Under the pieces are notes generated by a model that did not search any database, had not been told where the DNA came from, and was given only the letters and a program-made list of their open reading frames with translations. This document shows positions 26,882 through 35,310 of a DNA stretch of 64,000 bases, in pieces (position 1 is the first letter of the stretch; every line of letters starts with the position of its first letter). A program made the translations under genes and the position numbers. This DNA comes from Actinomycetes bacterium (GTDB taxonomy: Bacteria > Actinomycetota > Coriobacteriia > Coriobacteriales > Eggerthellaceae), in the NCBI GenBank assembly GCA_023394615.1, contig JAEXAI010000020.1, positions 19,458 through 83,457 on the forward strand. Reading direction: 5' to 3'.

Positions 26882-26911
26882 TTGCGCACATCGGCTTATT
26901 TCGGGTAGAAT
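26882..26911 (+). promoter_or_regulatory. Promoter of tRNA-Asp
   Basis: TTGCGC (26882-26887) and TAGAAT (26906-26911) with an 18-base spacer; the tRNA starts 20 bases after the -10 box. Confidence 0.55.
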
Positions 26912-26930
26912 ACCACTCGCTGCAAAACAC

Positions 26931-27007
<77 letters not shown>

Positions 27008-27019
27008 TCGAAGTTTTCG

Positions 27020-27047
27020 CCGCCTCGTCATTACGGGGCGGTTTTTT
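27020..27047 (+). terminator. Rho-independent terminator of tRNA-Asp
   Basis: An eight-pair stem (CCGCCTCG/CGGGGCGG, one wobble) with loop TCATTA and a run of six T directly after it. Confidence 0.9.
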
Positions 27048-27119
27048 ATTGCCAGCGCTTGAAGCAAGGCCTCGGTTGGGACGGGGTCGGACGGAATCTC
27101 ATAAACAAGAACCTTTGTT

Positions 27120-27148
27120 TTGCCCTGCCGACAACAGAAGGGTATAAT
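27120..27148 (+). promoter_or_regulatory. Promoter of the HAD phosphatase gene
   Basis: TTGCCC (27120-27125), 17-base spacer, consensus TATAAT (27143-27148). Initiation near 27155 makes an ATG at 27162 nearly leaderless and supports the start at 27186. Confidence 0.65.
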
Positions 27149-27185
27149 CTGGGATTCGTGAATGACCCAATGGAGAAAAGAAGCT

Positions 27186-27956
27186 ATGACGAACAACCCT
27201 GATGATATGCGCGCTGCAACAGCTGGCGCAGTGCATTCTGAAGGGGCAGTGTTATACACTCCAGAACATCCTGCCCGTCTGGCCGTTTATGATTTCGACG
27301 GCACCAGCATCACGGGAAACTCCCCGGTCATGTTGGTCAGATATCTGGTATTTCGCCGCAAGCTTAAATTCAACGTTTGGATTCGCGTGTGCTTCTGGGC
27401 ATTTGCGTACAAATTTCGCCTTCCCCAAAACGAGAGTTGGGTCCGCTCTTTGGTGTTCAGGGCATTTTTAGGGAAGCCGAAACCCGAAGTCGATGCCTAT
27501 TTGGCGCGTTTCTATGAAGAGGAAGTGTCGTGGCGCTTTCGTCCTTTGGCTGATCAGAGCATGTGCCGGGATACCGAAGAGGGACGTATCGTCGCGGTGG
27601 TCTCCGCTTCGTGGGAAGCCATCATCGAGCGCGCGAGGCAGGATCATTCGTTCCAGCTGATAGCGGCAACCAGTATGTGCATCGACGATGCGGGAAACTA
27701 CACCTGCAAAGTGAATGGGCTTCCAGTGGAAGGCGAGCAGAAGGTACGCTCTGTCGTTGCATTGGCTGATGACTCTTTCGGTCAGGGCAACTGGGTCCTC
27801 GAGCGCGCATATGGAGATCATCATTCCGATATGCCGTTACTGGAAGCAGCTGAGCATGCTTTCGTGGTCACTCCCGACAAACCTCTATTGCGTGAAGCGC
27901 AGAAGAGGGGATGGCGCGTACTGGACTGGTCGTACAAGCCGCATCGCCCTCGGTGA
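27186..27956 (+). CDS. HAD-superfamily phosphatase, SerB/HAD-IB type
   Basis: The 256-residue protein has HAD motif I as VYDFDGTSITGNS (nucleophile Asp, acid/base Asp), motif II in VVSASWEAII, and motif IV as YGDHHSDMPLLEAA. This arrangement matches the HAD-IB subfamily that includes phosphoserine phosphatase-like and membrane-lipid phosphatase-like enzymes. A hydrophobic, aromatic stretch (FNVWIRVCFWAFAYKF) in the cap could touch the membrane. The substrate is unknown. The start at 27186 is preferred because the promoter lies just upstream. Confidence 0.85.
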   Translation: MTNNPDDMRAATAGAVHSEGAVLYTPEHPARLAVYDFDGTSITGNSPVMLVRYLVFRRKLKFNVWIRVCFWAFAYKFRLPQNESWVRSLVFRAFLGKPKPEVDAYLARFYEEEVSWRFRPLADQSMCRDTEEGRIVAVVSASWEAIIERARQDHSFQLIAATSMCIDDAGNYTCKVNGLPVEGEQKVRSVVALADDSFGQGNWVLERAYGDHHSDMPLLEAAEHAFVVTPDKPLLREAQKRGWRVLDWSYKPHRPR

Positions 27957-28145
27957 GGTTTCGAGGGTTTGCTTCTGGCGATATCTCTTGCAGCAGTAAA
28001 TGATGCTTGCGCGGGCTCTTTTTTGTCGGGTGAGTGACAAATATCGTTTTCTTGCGTTTGACGTACGCATTTCAACGGTGACAGGATAAAATGATAGTCG
28101 AGAAATGACAATCAGCATTTGCATGAGAGCGAAGGAGGTGGGTCG

Positions 28146-29783
28146 ATGTTCGGAAAAGACTCGAGCTTCAGCGGCTCAACGAACCACAATAACGAAATGA
28201 ATAATACATCGGCTGATTTTCTACGTAGCGCCGAGGCTGCGCTGAAGGCTGGAGATGAGACTTCGGCCCTCCATCTGTTTTTAGTGGCGTATGAAAAGGC
28301 GGTGCGTGATTCCAAGGCACCGTCGAGTGAGGCAATCGCTGGTTTGCGCAAGGCATGGGATCTTGCTTGCAAGGCAAACGAGCGTTCATTGGCCGAGTAT
28401 ATATTCGAGAAACTTGAACCGTTTTTGAACGCAGATGAAACTGCGCGCTTCGCCGAGCAGCTGCAGCGTATGGCGTTGTCGAAACTTGAGGAATTCGGGT
28501 TATCGCATGAAGACGTGCAGGATATGGCCGATATGCTCTCGGAAGATTTCATGGGAGCAAGCGGGTCGATGCAATTGCCAGCTGCATCGATTTTCGCGCA
28601 CCCCATGTTAACGGCCCGTGAGACTCAGAAACGCTCTTCTGCGTCCTCGAAGGGAGCTTCTGCACGTGGGTTGAAAAGCCTCGATGCGCAGGGAGCCAAA
28701 AGTGCCCAGGGTGATACGCAAGGTGGAGTTGCCGCAAATGCCCAGGGAGCTGCTGAATCATCAGATGATTCTGATGAAGATACCTCTTTTGCCGCTGTTT
28801 CCAAGCGGGCTGCTTTGCGCAAGTCGGACTCATCGGAATCAGATGACGCTACAGACTCCGATGAACGTTTCCGCTACAAGGATCTGATCGGCTTTGACGC
28901 AACCATTCAAAAGATGCATACACGCGGTATCGGACTTGCCGACGATGCGCGTTTCAACAATTTCCTAGAAATGCTCTCACGTCGCCACGGCATCGATTCG
29001 CCGCCTTCCGTGGAAACTTTAGTGTTCAACGCTTATGCGCGCGAGGATGCGAATCAGTTCATGGCTGCGACAGTGGGAGAGCTCAACGTGCCCATTGTGC
29101 GCATGTCCATGGAGGAGACTCCGCAGGGCGTCCCTGTGTTATGCGTGATGGCTTCCTCTGATTTCAAAACGCGAGCTCATCTGAATCATCTGGGCTTTGA
29201 CGGCCCGGCGGTACTTATGCTGGAAGACGTTGATACGTGGGGCTCTCCCATTGCAGGTATGGATGATGAGATAGACGGCAATCTGCTGGCGCAGATGTCG
29301 CGCGGCGCACGTGAGGCAGTAGCGCTTGTTCGCTCGGCTGTGGAAAACCCTCAGGTGACCGTTGTGGCTTCGTGCTCAAGCGATCACATGCTAGACGATT
29401 TCTTCTACGAGTTACTCAGTCCGGTCGCCATGGTAGACATCGACCTGCCCAACAACGACGAGCGCTCAGCAGTGTGGAACCATGCGGCTCAGATGTATCC
29501 TTCGCTGCGTTTCCTGAATCGCGAAGAACTCATCCGCTTGTCAGCCCATATGTCGCGCTTCGATATCTACATGGCTGCTCAGGAGTCGGTTGAGCAAGCC
29601 TATCGCGAAAGCGTGGAGCGGCGCAGCTACGTGCCTGTCACGCGCGACAACATCTTTGACAAGATTGCTGCATACCAGCCCCTTGATTCAGGCGAATACA
29701 AAGAATTGGAAGATGCTGCAGTGCAGAGCTTCCGTGATGAAATTGACCATTTGGACAGCTCAACGAAAGGAAGTGCTGAGTAG
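28146..29783 (+). CDS. AAA-like ATPase fold protein lacking a P-loop, unknown function
   Basis: I do not know a named family for this 545-residue protein. The first 130 residues are helical and TPR-like (AEAALKAGDETSALHLFLVAYEKAV), then a Ser/Ala/Asp-rich linker (about 155-240). The C-terminal 300 residues follow the AAA layout: a Walker-B-like strand AVLMLEDVDTWG (E360-D361-V362-D363), a sensor-like VVASCSSDHMLDDFFYELLSPV, and DIDLPNNDERSAVW. Where the Walker A GxxGxGKT should be (about 289-304) the sequence is LVFNAYAREDANQ, so nucleotide binding is doubtful. AAGGAGGTG precedes ATG 28146. The stop adjoins the Rrf2 gene start, suggesting joint expression. Confidence 0.7.
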   Translation: MFGKDSSFSGSTNHNNEMNNTSADFLRSAEAALKAGDETSALHLFLVAYEKAVRDSKAPSSEAIAGLRKAWDLACKANERSLAEYIFEKLEPFLNADETARFAEQLQRMALSKLEEFGLSHEDVQDMADMLSEDFMGASGSMQLPAASIFAHPMLTARETQKRSSASSKGASARGLKSLDAQGAKSAQGDTQGGVAANAQGAAESSDDSDEDTSFAAVSKRAALRKSDSSESDDATDSDERFRYKDLIGFDATIQKMHTRGIGLADDARFNNFLEMLSRRHGIDSPPSVETLVFNAYAREDANQFMAATVGELNVPIVRMSMEETPQGVPVLCVMASSDFKTRAHLNHLGFDGPAVLMLEDVDTWGSPIAGMDDEIDGNLLAQMSRGAREAVALVRSAVENPQVTVVASCSSDHMLDDFFYELLSPVAMVDIDLPNNDERSAVWNHAAQMYPSLRFLNREELIRLSAHMSRFDIYMAAQESVEQAYRESVERRSYVPVTRDNIFDKIAAYQPLDSGEYKELEDAAVQSFRDEIDHLDSSTKGSAE

Positions 29784-30320
29784 ATGGAACTGACGCGTCG
29801 CTGCGACTACGCATGCCGGATTCTTCGATCTGCTTATCGTCACAAGGACACTTACATCTCTATTGCCGACGTGGCGGAAGAGGAGGACATTCCTTACGCT
29901 TTCGCGCGTACTATCCAGCACGATTTGGCAACTGCCGGCTATTTGAAGACCGTGCGCGGCGCTCGTGGCGGCTTATCGCTTTCCATCGATCCGGCCGAGG
30001 TTACCGTGCTCGATGTGTTGAGCGCACTGCAAGGACCAGTAGCCGTCTCTCCCTGTTCGGCCGACCCAGAGTCTTGCGAGAAGAGCGATTGGTGCTCGTT
30101 TAACAAGGTATGGCTTGCGGCAGACAACGCCTTGCACAATCTGTTCGGTTCGTTGACTTTGCTCGACGTATTTGAAAACGGAACCGACCCCTCTTCGGTA
30201 AATGAAGCTGTCAGCGCAACTGACGAGCTTGTATCTCGCAGCCTCGAGGACCTTGCGGCCGGTAGGAATGCGCACGGCACGCCGAGTGATTCGGCTGACG
30301 CCAAAGCTGCTACCTGCTGA
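29784..30320 (+). CDS. Rrf2-family transcriptional regulator with Fe-S cysteines
   Basis: N-terminal winged-helix domain (MELTRRCDYACRILRSAYRHKD, then IADVAEEEDIPYAFARTIQHDLATAGYLKTVRGARGGLSLS in family-typical order) and a cysteine triad C91-x6-C98-x5-C104 (SPCSADPESCEKSDWC) matching the position of the iron-sulfur ligands in IscR/NsrR/RsrR. It is therefore a candidate redox, NO or Fe-S sensor. The ATG directly follows the stop of the AAA-like gene, and AAAGGAAG lies within that gene's end. Targets are not visible; it may control its own operon or the downstream repair gene. Confidence 0.9.
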   Translation: MELTRRCDYACRILRSAYRHKDTYISIADVAEEEDIPYAFARTIQHDLATAGYLKTVRGARGGLSLSIDPAEVTVLDVLSALQGPVAVSPCSADPESCEKSDWCSFNKVWLAADNALHNLFGSLTLLDVFENGTDPSSVNEAVSATDELVSRSLEDLAAGRNAHGTPSDSADAKAATC

Positions 30321-30401
30321 TTGTGAGTCGTGCCACTTTGCCACTCGTCAATCCTTCGATTGCGGTTTGTCTTGCTGCATGCCGAAAGTTGACGGTCTAA
30401 C

Positions 30402-31253
30402 GTGGATTTGAGTACATCTTCTGCGCAGGATTTCATTGCGCGCGTGTGGCAGGCGGGGGAGCTGTATGAGCGAAGGGGCCTTCCTTGGCGTTTCGTCGAC
30501 GATCCCTTTGCCGTTTACGTCTCCGAGGTTATGTTGCAGCAAACTCAAGTTGCCCGCGTTATGAAACATTGGGGTGCCTTCATGGCGCGCTATCCGAGCG
30601 TCGATGCGCTTGCTGCTGCTGATACGGCTTCCGTCTTGCAATCATGGCAGGGACTAGGCTACAACAGGCGTGCACTCGCCCTGCAGCGTGCCGCCCAAGA
30701 ATGTTCGGCCTCACACGCTGGCCGCCTTCCGGAAGACTACGATGAGTTGCTGCGTCTGCCCGGTGTGGGTCCAGCAACGGCAGCAGGTATCATGGCGTTC
30801 GCCTACAACCGTCCGTCGGTTTATCTGGAAACGAACGTGCGCGCCGTGTTCATAAGCGAGTTCTTCTCGGATTCCGCAGAACAAGTAAGCGATCGAGAGA
30901 TTCGTCCGCTGGTTTTAGCCACATGCAGCCAAGAGAGGCCACGTGAGTGGTATTACGCGTTGCTTGATTGGGGCGCGCACATGAAACAGAACCAGCCGAA
31001 TCCAACGCGTAAATCATCGCAGTATGTGCGTCAGAGTGCATTTGAAGGGTCGCGACGCCAGAAGCGTGCGTTCTTGTTGAAGATTGTGCTGACTGACGGC
31101 CCCCTTGATTTAGCCCAAGCTAAAGCGGCGCTCGATGATGCCGAGATGCGTGCGGGTCGCCCTGTCGTTTCATCGCAGACGGTCGAATCCATCGTGGGAG
31201 ATTTGGTTGCTGAGGGATTTTTCACACGCGCAGGCGACATGCTGGTGCCTTAG
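30402..31253 (+). CDS. MutY-like HhH-GPD DNA glycosylase without Fe-S cluster or NUDIX domain
   Basis: Base-excision repair glycosylase fold, 283 residues. Conserved parts are YVSEVMLQQTQVARV (E42, matching the catalytic Glu of MutY), WQGLGYNRRALALQRAA, and the helix-hairpin-helix LPGVGPATAAGIM. The usual catalytic Asp position reads ETNV (E143) rather than D(G/T)NV. No C-x6-C-x2-C-x5-C cluster follows; instead WYYALLDWGAHMKQNQPNPTRKSSQY. The 8-oxoG-sensing NUDIX-like domain is also missing. This fits a less-studied MutY-related branch, so an adenine-glycosylase label is uncertain. Start is GTG without a clear ribosome-binding site. Confidence 0.8.
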   Translation: MDLSTSSAQDFIARVWQAGELYERRGLPWRFVDDPFAVYVSEVMLQQTQVARVMKHWGAFMARYPSVDALAAADTASVLQSWQGLGYNRRALALQRAAQECSASHAGRLPEDYDELLRLPGVGPATAAGIMAFAYNRPSVYLETNVRAVFISEFFSDSAEQVSDREIRPLVLATCSQERPREWYYALLDWGAHMKQNQPNPTRKSSQYVRQSAFEGSRRQKRAFLLKIVLTDGPLDLAQAKAALDDAEMRAGRPVVSSQTVESIVGDLVAEGFFTRAGDMLVP

Positions 31254-31383
31254 TGCTTCGGGCGTGTGCCGGTAGCTGATATCATCGTGCAGCTCTTTTG
31301 AGTCGCGGGTTGAATCGGGTTGAATTGCAGCGTCAAATTCCTGCAATTGCTTTCTTTGCAGTATCCTTATCCTGGAATGAGGC

Positions 31384-31389
31384 TATAAT
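31384..31389 (+). promoter_or_regulatory. -10 box of the rubrerythrin promoter
   Basis: A consensus TATAAT 38 bases before the rubrerythrin ATG. No -35 at standard spacing is convincing. Confidence 0.4.
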
Positions 31390-31426
31390 GGTTATCACAT
31401 TGAAAGACCTTGAAAGGAGCTTTTCC

Positions 31427-31966
31427 ATGGAATTGAAGGGAACTCAGACCGAGAAGAACCTGCAGACGGCGTTCGCTGGCGAATCGCAGGCTCATACGAA
31501 GTACGAGTATTATGCGAGCCAGGCGAAAAAGGACGGGTACACGCAGATTCAGAATATTTTCTTGGAGACTTCGAAAAACGAGAAAGAACATGCGAAGCTG
31601 TGGTTCAAGGCACTGAATGGCGGAGCGGTTCCCGAGACTTCTGACAACCTGCTTGATGCCGCAAATGGCGAGCACTATGAGTGGACCGAGATGTACGCTG
31701 AGTTTGCCGAGACTGCGCGTAAAGAGGGCTTTGCTGATCTGGCCGAGCTGTTCGACGGTGTTGCCGGAGTGGAAAAAGAGCACGAGGAGCGCTATCGCAA
31801 GCTGATTGAGCGCATCGAAGCTGGAGAGGTATTCCAGCGCGAAGGCGTTTACGCTTGGAAGTGCAACAACTGCGGTCATATTCATATTGGCAAAGAGGCC
31901 CCGATGGTCTGCCCGGTATGCAACCATCCTCGCGAGTACTTTGAAATCCGCGCCGAAAACTACTAA
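31427..31966 (+). CDS. Rubrerythrin
   Basis: A 179-residue peroxide-scavenging di-iron protein of anaerobes. The four-helix domain has FAGESQAHTKYEYYASQA and NEKEHAKLWFKAL on one side and ETARKEGFADLAELF and GVEKEHEERYRKL on the other, giving the carboxylate and His ligands. The C-terminus is a rubredoxin-like iron site, CNNCGHIHIGKEAPMVCPVCN. I use ATG 31427, which has AAAGGAG eight bases upstream; a longer frame from 31298 is unsupported. It is monocistronic, between a -10 box and a strong terminator. Confidence 0.96.
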   Translation: MELKGTQTEKNLQTAFAGESQAHTKYEYYASQAKKDGYTQIQNIFLETSKNEKEHAKLWFKALNGGAVPETSDNLLDAANGEHYEWTEMYAEFAETARKEGFADLAELFDGVAGVEKEHEERYRKLIERIEAGEVFQREGVYAWKCNNCGHIHIGKEAPMVCPVCNHPREYFEIRAENY

Positions 31967-31989
31967 GCTGTTTTCAGGTATGAACCCAT

Positions 31990-32026
31990 AGCGCGCCGAC
32001 GATTGAAAGTCGACGCGCTTTCTTTT
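31990..32026 (+). terminator. Rho-independent terminator of rubrerythrin
   Basis: Arms 31990-32000 and 32009-32019 pair over ten of eleven positions (AGCGCG...CGCGCT core, one C-A mismatch) with an eight-base loop, followed by TTCTTTTG. Confidence 0.88.
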
Positions 32027-32120
32027 GTGCGATTCGCCAACTCGGCGATGAGCATTTGAAAGAATCGGGACACATGCCAAACATCGGTGCGCAATGAGTG
32101 TGTTTGTTGGCACAGCATTC

Positions 32121-32217
32121 TGTGGGACTCAGTAGAAATCCCACAATTTATGGGATTTGTTTCATGTTATGCAACGCTTTCGCATAAGACGTGTTACATA
32201 TGAAAAACCATGTAACA
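32121..32217. promoter_or_regulatory. Dyad array upstream of the hydrogenase operon
   Basis: The 371-bp gap before hyaA contains four perfect inverted repeats in about 97 bases: TGTGGGA/TCCCACA (32121-32127 and 32139-32145), AAATCCCA/TGGGATTT (32136-32143 and 32151-32158), TTATGC/GCATAA (32167-32172 and 32182-32187) and TGTTACAT/ATGTAACA (32192-32199 and 32210-32217). The first two share an arm and are mutually exclusive as hairpins. They look like binding sites of dimeric regulators; which regulators is unknown. No confident -35/-10 pair was found between here and the ATG at 32338. Confidence 0.6.
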
Positions 32218-32337
32218 ATTTCGAACCATTTGCGGTATTTTATCTGCAATTGGCTTGCGAATGGGGTGCTAACATGCCTGCGTTGTTGCAAAATACTTAT
32301 ATCTAATCGTTCGAGCTACACCCAAGGAGGTGTGCAC

Positions 32338-33663
32338 ATGGAAAATGAGGCCACCGCAACAGAGTTCGAGAGCATGTTGTCGGCGCGCGGAGTATCGCGC
32401 CGTAGCTTCATGAAGCTCTGTGGCGCTGTGGTGGCAGCAGCCGGGTTATCCCAGCTGACTGTACCTCAGGTTGCCCAGGCCCTCGAAGAATCTGTGATTG
32501 GCGCAAAGGAGGGAAATCTCTATCCGGTTATCTGGATGGAGGGCGCATCCTGCACCGGTTGCACTGAGGCTTTCGCACAAATCGAAGAGCCTGATCCAGC
32601 GACCGTCGTTTTGGAGATGATTTCACTCAACTACAACGAGACGCTTTCTGCGGCAGCAGGCTGGTCGATGGAAGAGGCCAAGACTCAGACCATCGAAGCT
32701 GGTAATTATCTGCTCGTGTACGAAGGCGCCCTGCTGGAAGGCTGGAATGGCCAAGCGCTTCGCATTGCTGGTGAGACCGGCGTCGAGCTGTTCGTTGAAG
32801 CTGCCAAGAGCGCAAATGCTGTCGTCGCTCTGGGATCGTGCGCGGTCAACGGAGGTTGGATGGGCGCGAACCCGAATTCATCGGATGCACTGGGTTGCCA
32901 AAAGTATATGAAGAAGGTTGGCATCAACACTCCGGTCGTCAACATTCCGGGATGTCCCGCTAACCCCGAATGGCTCGTCGCCGTTTTGGTTGACGTTGTC
33001 ATGCTGAAAGCGCTTCCCGCGCTGAATGCAGAGAACAAACCATCTCAGATCTTCGACCAGACGGTGCATGACAATTGCCAGCGTCGCGGTCATTTTGAGA
33101 ACGGCGAATTCGTCTACCAGTTCGGCAGCAAAGAGGAAAAGGCTGGCTATTGCCTGTATGCAATGGGTTGCCGCGGTCCTCAGACGAAAGCGAACTGCGG
33201 TGTGGTTCGTTTCAACAACCGTCGTAGCTGGTGCGTCGAGGCTGGAGCACCGTGTATCGGTTGCTGCGAGGCCAACCCCAACGACCCAGGTGACAACTGG
33301 GTAGAGGTGAACACCCCGTTCTATTCCCGTCATCGCGACCTTCGCATCGGCGGCTGGCACTTCCAGCCTGAGACCGTTTGCTTGGTGGTCACCGCCATCG
33401 TGGCAGGCTGCCTCGTCATCCATGGCTTTGGCATCAAAGCTTCAGGCCGCATGAAGGGCAAGGTCCGCTACGAGGAGAAACGTGCTTGGGATGTGAAGCA
33501 TCCTGACAACATGATTGCCGACTACAGCGAACCGAAGACCATCATCAATGAAGACGGTACGACCCAAGAGGTTTCCGCCGAAGAGTTCGAAAAGATGGAG
33601 CAGGCTGCTTTTGAGAAAACGGCCAGCGACATCGACAATAAGAAGAAGGGAGGCCAGCAATAA
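32338..33663 (+). CDS. hyaA: [NiFe] uptake hydrogenase small subunit, Tat-exported
   Basis: Electron-transfer subunit of a periplasm-facing group 1 hydrogenase. A twin-arginine signal lies at residues 21-26 (RRSFMK) followed by a hydrophobic stretch to about 45. Fe-S ligands are visible: proximal CTGCTEAF, GSCAVNGGW and PGCPANPEW; distal/medial HDNC, CLYAMGCRGPQTKANC and WCVEAGAPCIGCCE. A C-terminal membrane helix (VCLVVTAIVAGCLVIHGFGI) anchors the protein, then a charged 75-residue tail. The length is 441 residues from ATG 32338, chosen for its AAGGAGGTG site. It may belong to the coriobacterial group 1i type (recalled, not tested). Confidence 0.95.
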   Translation: MENEATATEFESMLSARGVSRRSFMKLCGAVVAAAGLSQLTVPQVAQALEESVIGAKEGNLYPVIWMEGASCTGCTEAFAQIEEPDPATVVLEMISLNYNETLSAAAGWSMEEAKTQTIEAGNYLLVYEGALLEGWNGQALRIAGETGVELFVEAAKSANAVVALGSCAVNGGWMGANPNSSDALGCQKYMKKVGINTPVVNIPGCPANPEWLVAVLVDVVMLKALPALNAENKPSQIFDQTVHDNCQRRGHFENGEFVYQFGSKEEKAGYCLYAMGCRGPQTKANCGVVRFNNRRSWCVEAGAPCIGCCEANPNDPGDNWVEVNTPFYSRHRDLRIGGWHFQPETVCLVVTAIVAGCLVIHGFGIKASGRMKGKVRYEEKRAWDVKHPDNMIADYSEPKTIINEDGTTQEVSAEEFEKMEQAAFEKTASDIDNKKKGGQQ

Positions 33664-35309
33664 TGACGCGTTCCATTATTGACCCGATCACCCGTATCGA
33701 AGGCCATCTGCGCGTTGAGATGGAAGTCGAAGACGGCGTCGTCTCCGATGCATGGGTTTCCGGCGGCTGCTTCCGTGGCATGGAGTTGGTCGTTCGTGAC
33801 CGCACGCCTGAAGATGCTGCTCAGATTGTGCAGCGCATCTGCGGTGTTTGCCCGGTATCCCACGCACACGCATCCACGCTCGCGGCGGAAAAAGCCTACG
33901 GCATCACCATTTCAAACAACGCACGTATCATTCGCAACCTCATCGAGGGCGCTCAGTTCCTGCACAGCCACATCCTGTGGTTCTACAACTTGGCCGCGCT
34001 TGACTATGTGAATCCTTTAAACGGGCTCACGGCGGATCCTGCGGATGCTGCCGATCTGGCAACCGCTGCCGGCACGTCGCAGCACACCGATTTCAAGGCC
34101 CTCAAAGAGCGCCTGACGAAGTTTGCAGAAAACAAGCAGTTGTCCATTTTCAGCGGCAACTGGTTCGATTCCGAAAACGGCTCGGGCTACAAGCTTCCGC
34201 CAGCGCTTGATTTGCTGCTGACCTCGCATTATCTCGAGGCTTTGAGCATGCAGGCCAAGTCTTCTGAGATTGCTGGTCTGCTGGGCGGCAAGATGCCGCA
34301 TGTTATGACCATCACTCCTGGTGGCACGACTTTCTATCCCACCGAGGAAAAGCTCGATGATTTGTGGGCTATGGTCAACGAGGTGTACAACTGGGTTGCT
34401 GGCACTATGGTGCAGGACACCATCGCGCTGGTACCGTATTACAAAGAAGCGCTTTCCTTTGGCAAAGGCTGCGGCCGTTACCTCGCTTGGGGCGTTTTCG
34501 AGGACCCGACGTTTGAGATGAACAAGCGTTATCTGCCCGCTGGCATTTTGGGCGATGGCTTGAAGCTATCCGACGTTGACGAGTCGAAGATCTCCGAGTA
34601 CGTGGGTCATTCTTGGTATGAAGGCGATTCCGATTTGAACCCGCGTCAGGGCGAGACGAAACCGAAATATACCGATTACAACGTAAACGACCGCTACACG
34701 TGGTCGAAGGCCCCCTCTTACGATGGCAAATGCTACGAGGCTGGCGGATTCTCCCGCTTGCTGGTGGCTTATAGCCGCAACGTGCCGTTTGTGGTGCAGC
34801 AGATTGACGGTCTGTTGGAAACGCTTGGCGTTCCCGGCAAGCTGGAAGTGCTGCAGTCTACATTGGGTCGTACCGGTGCTCGTCAGATTGAGACGCTCTA
34901 TGTGGCCACGCTGATGAAGCAGTGGACCAAAGAGCTCATCGAGGCCATCAAGGGCGGCGATTCGGAGTACTTCCGTCCCGCCACCAACAAGACCGGCCAA
35001 GGCACGGGCTTCTGGGAAGCCCCGCGTGGTGCCCTGTATCACACCGAAAAGGTCACCAACGGCAAGATCGACGATTATCAGATTATCATTCCGACTACGT
35101 GGAATATCGCGCCGCATGATCGCAGTGGAGAGCCCGGTCCTATGGAGCAGGCACTTATCGGCAACCCCGTTACCGATATCGAAAAGCCGATCAACGCGCT
35201 GCGTACCGTCCATAGCTTCGACCCCTGCACCGCTTGCGCAGTGCATATCACCGAGCCGAAGACGGGCAAATCGTTCCACACGGTCACCAGCCCTTGGGGG
35301 GTGAAGTAA
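33663..35309 (+). CDS. hyaB: [NiFe] uptake hydrogenase large subunit
   Basis: Catalytic subunit oxidising H2. The active-site ligand pairs are both present: N-terminal RICGVCPVSH (C60, C63) and C-terminal DPCTACAVH (C522, C525). The protein continues 20 residues past H528; that tail is the peptide removed by the maturation protease after nickel insertion, matching hyaD downstream. The N-terminus DPITRIEGHLRVEMEV is typical. The start ATG overlaps the hyaA stop by one base. It has no signal peptide and is exported with HyaA. Confidence 0.97.
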   Translation: MTRSIIDPITRIEGHLRVEMEVEDGVVSDAWVSGGCFRGMELVVRDRTPEDAAQIVQRICGVCPVSHAHASTLAAEKAYGITISNNARIIRNLIEGAQFLHSHILWFYNLAALDYVNPLNGLTADPADAADLATAAGTSQHTDFKALKERLTKFAENKQLSIFSGNWFDSENGSGYKLPPALDLLLTSHYLEALSMQAKSSEIAGLLGGKMPHVMTITPGGTTFYPTEEKLDDLWAMVNEVYNWVAGTMVQDTIALVPYYKEALSFGKGCGRYLAWGVFEDPTFEMNKRYLPAGILGDGLKLSDVDESKISEYVGHSWYEGDSDLNPRQGETKPKYTDYNVNDRYTWSKAPSYDGKCYEAGGFSRLLVAYSRNVPFVVQQIDGLLETLGVPGKLEVLQSTLGRTGARQIETLYVATLMKQWTKELIEAIKGGDSEYFRPATNKTGQGTGFWEAPRGALYHTEKVTNGKIDDYQIIIPTTWNIAPHDRSGEPGPMEQALIGNPVTDIEKPINALRTVHSFDPCTACAVHITEPKTGKSFHTVTSPWGVK

Positions 35310-35310
35310 C

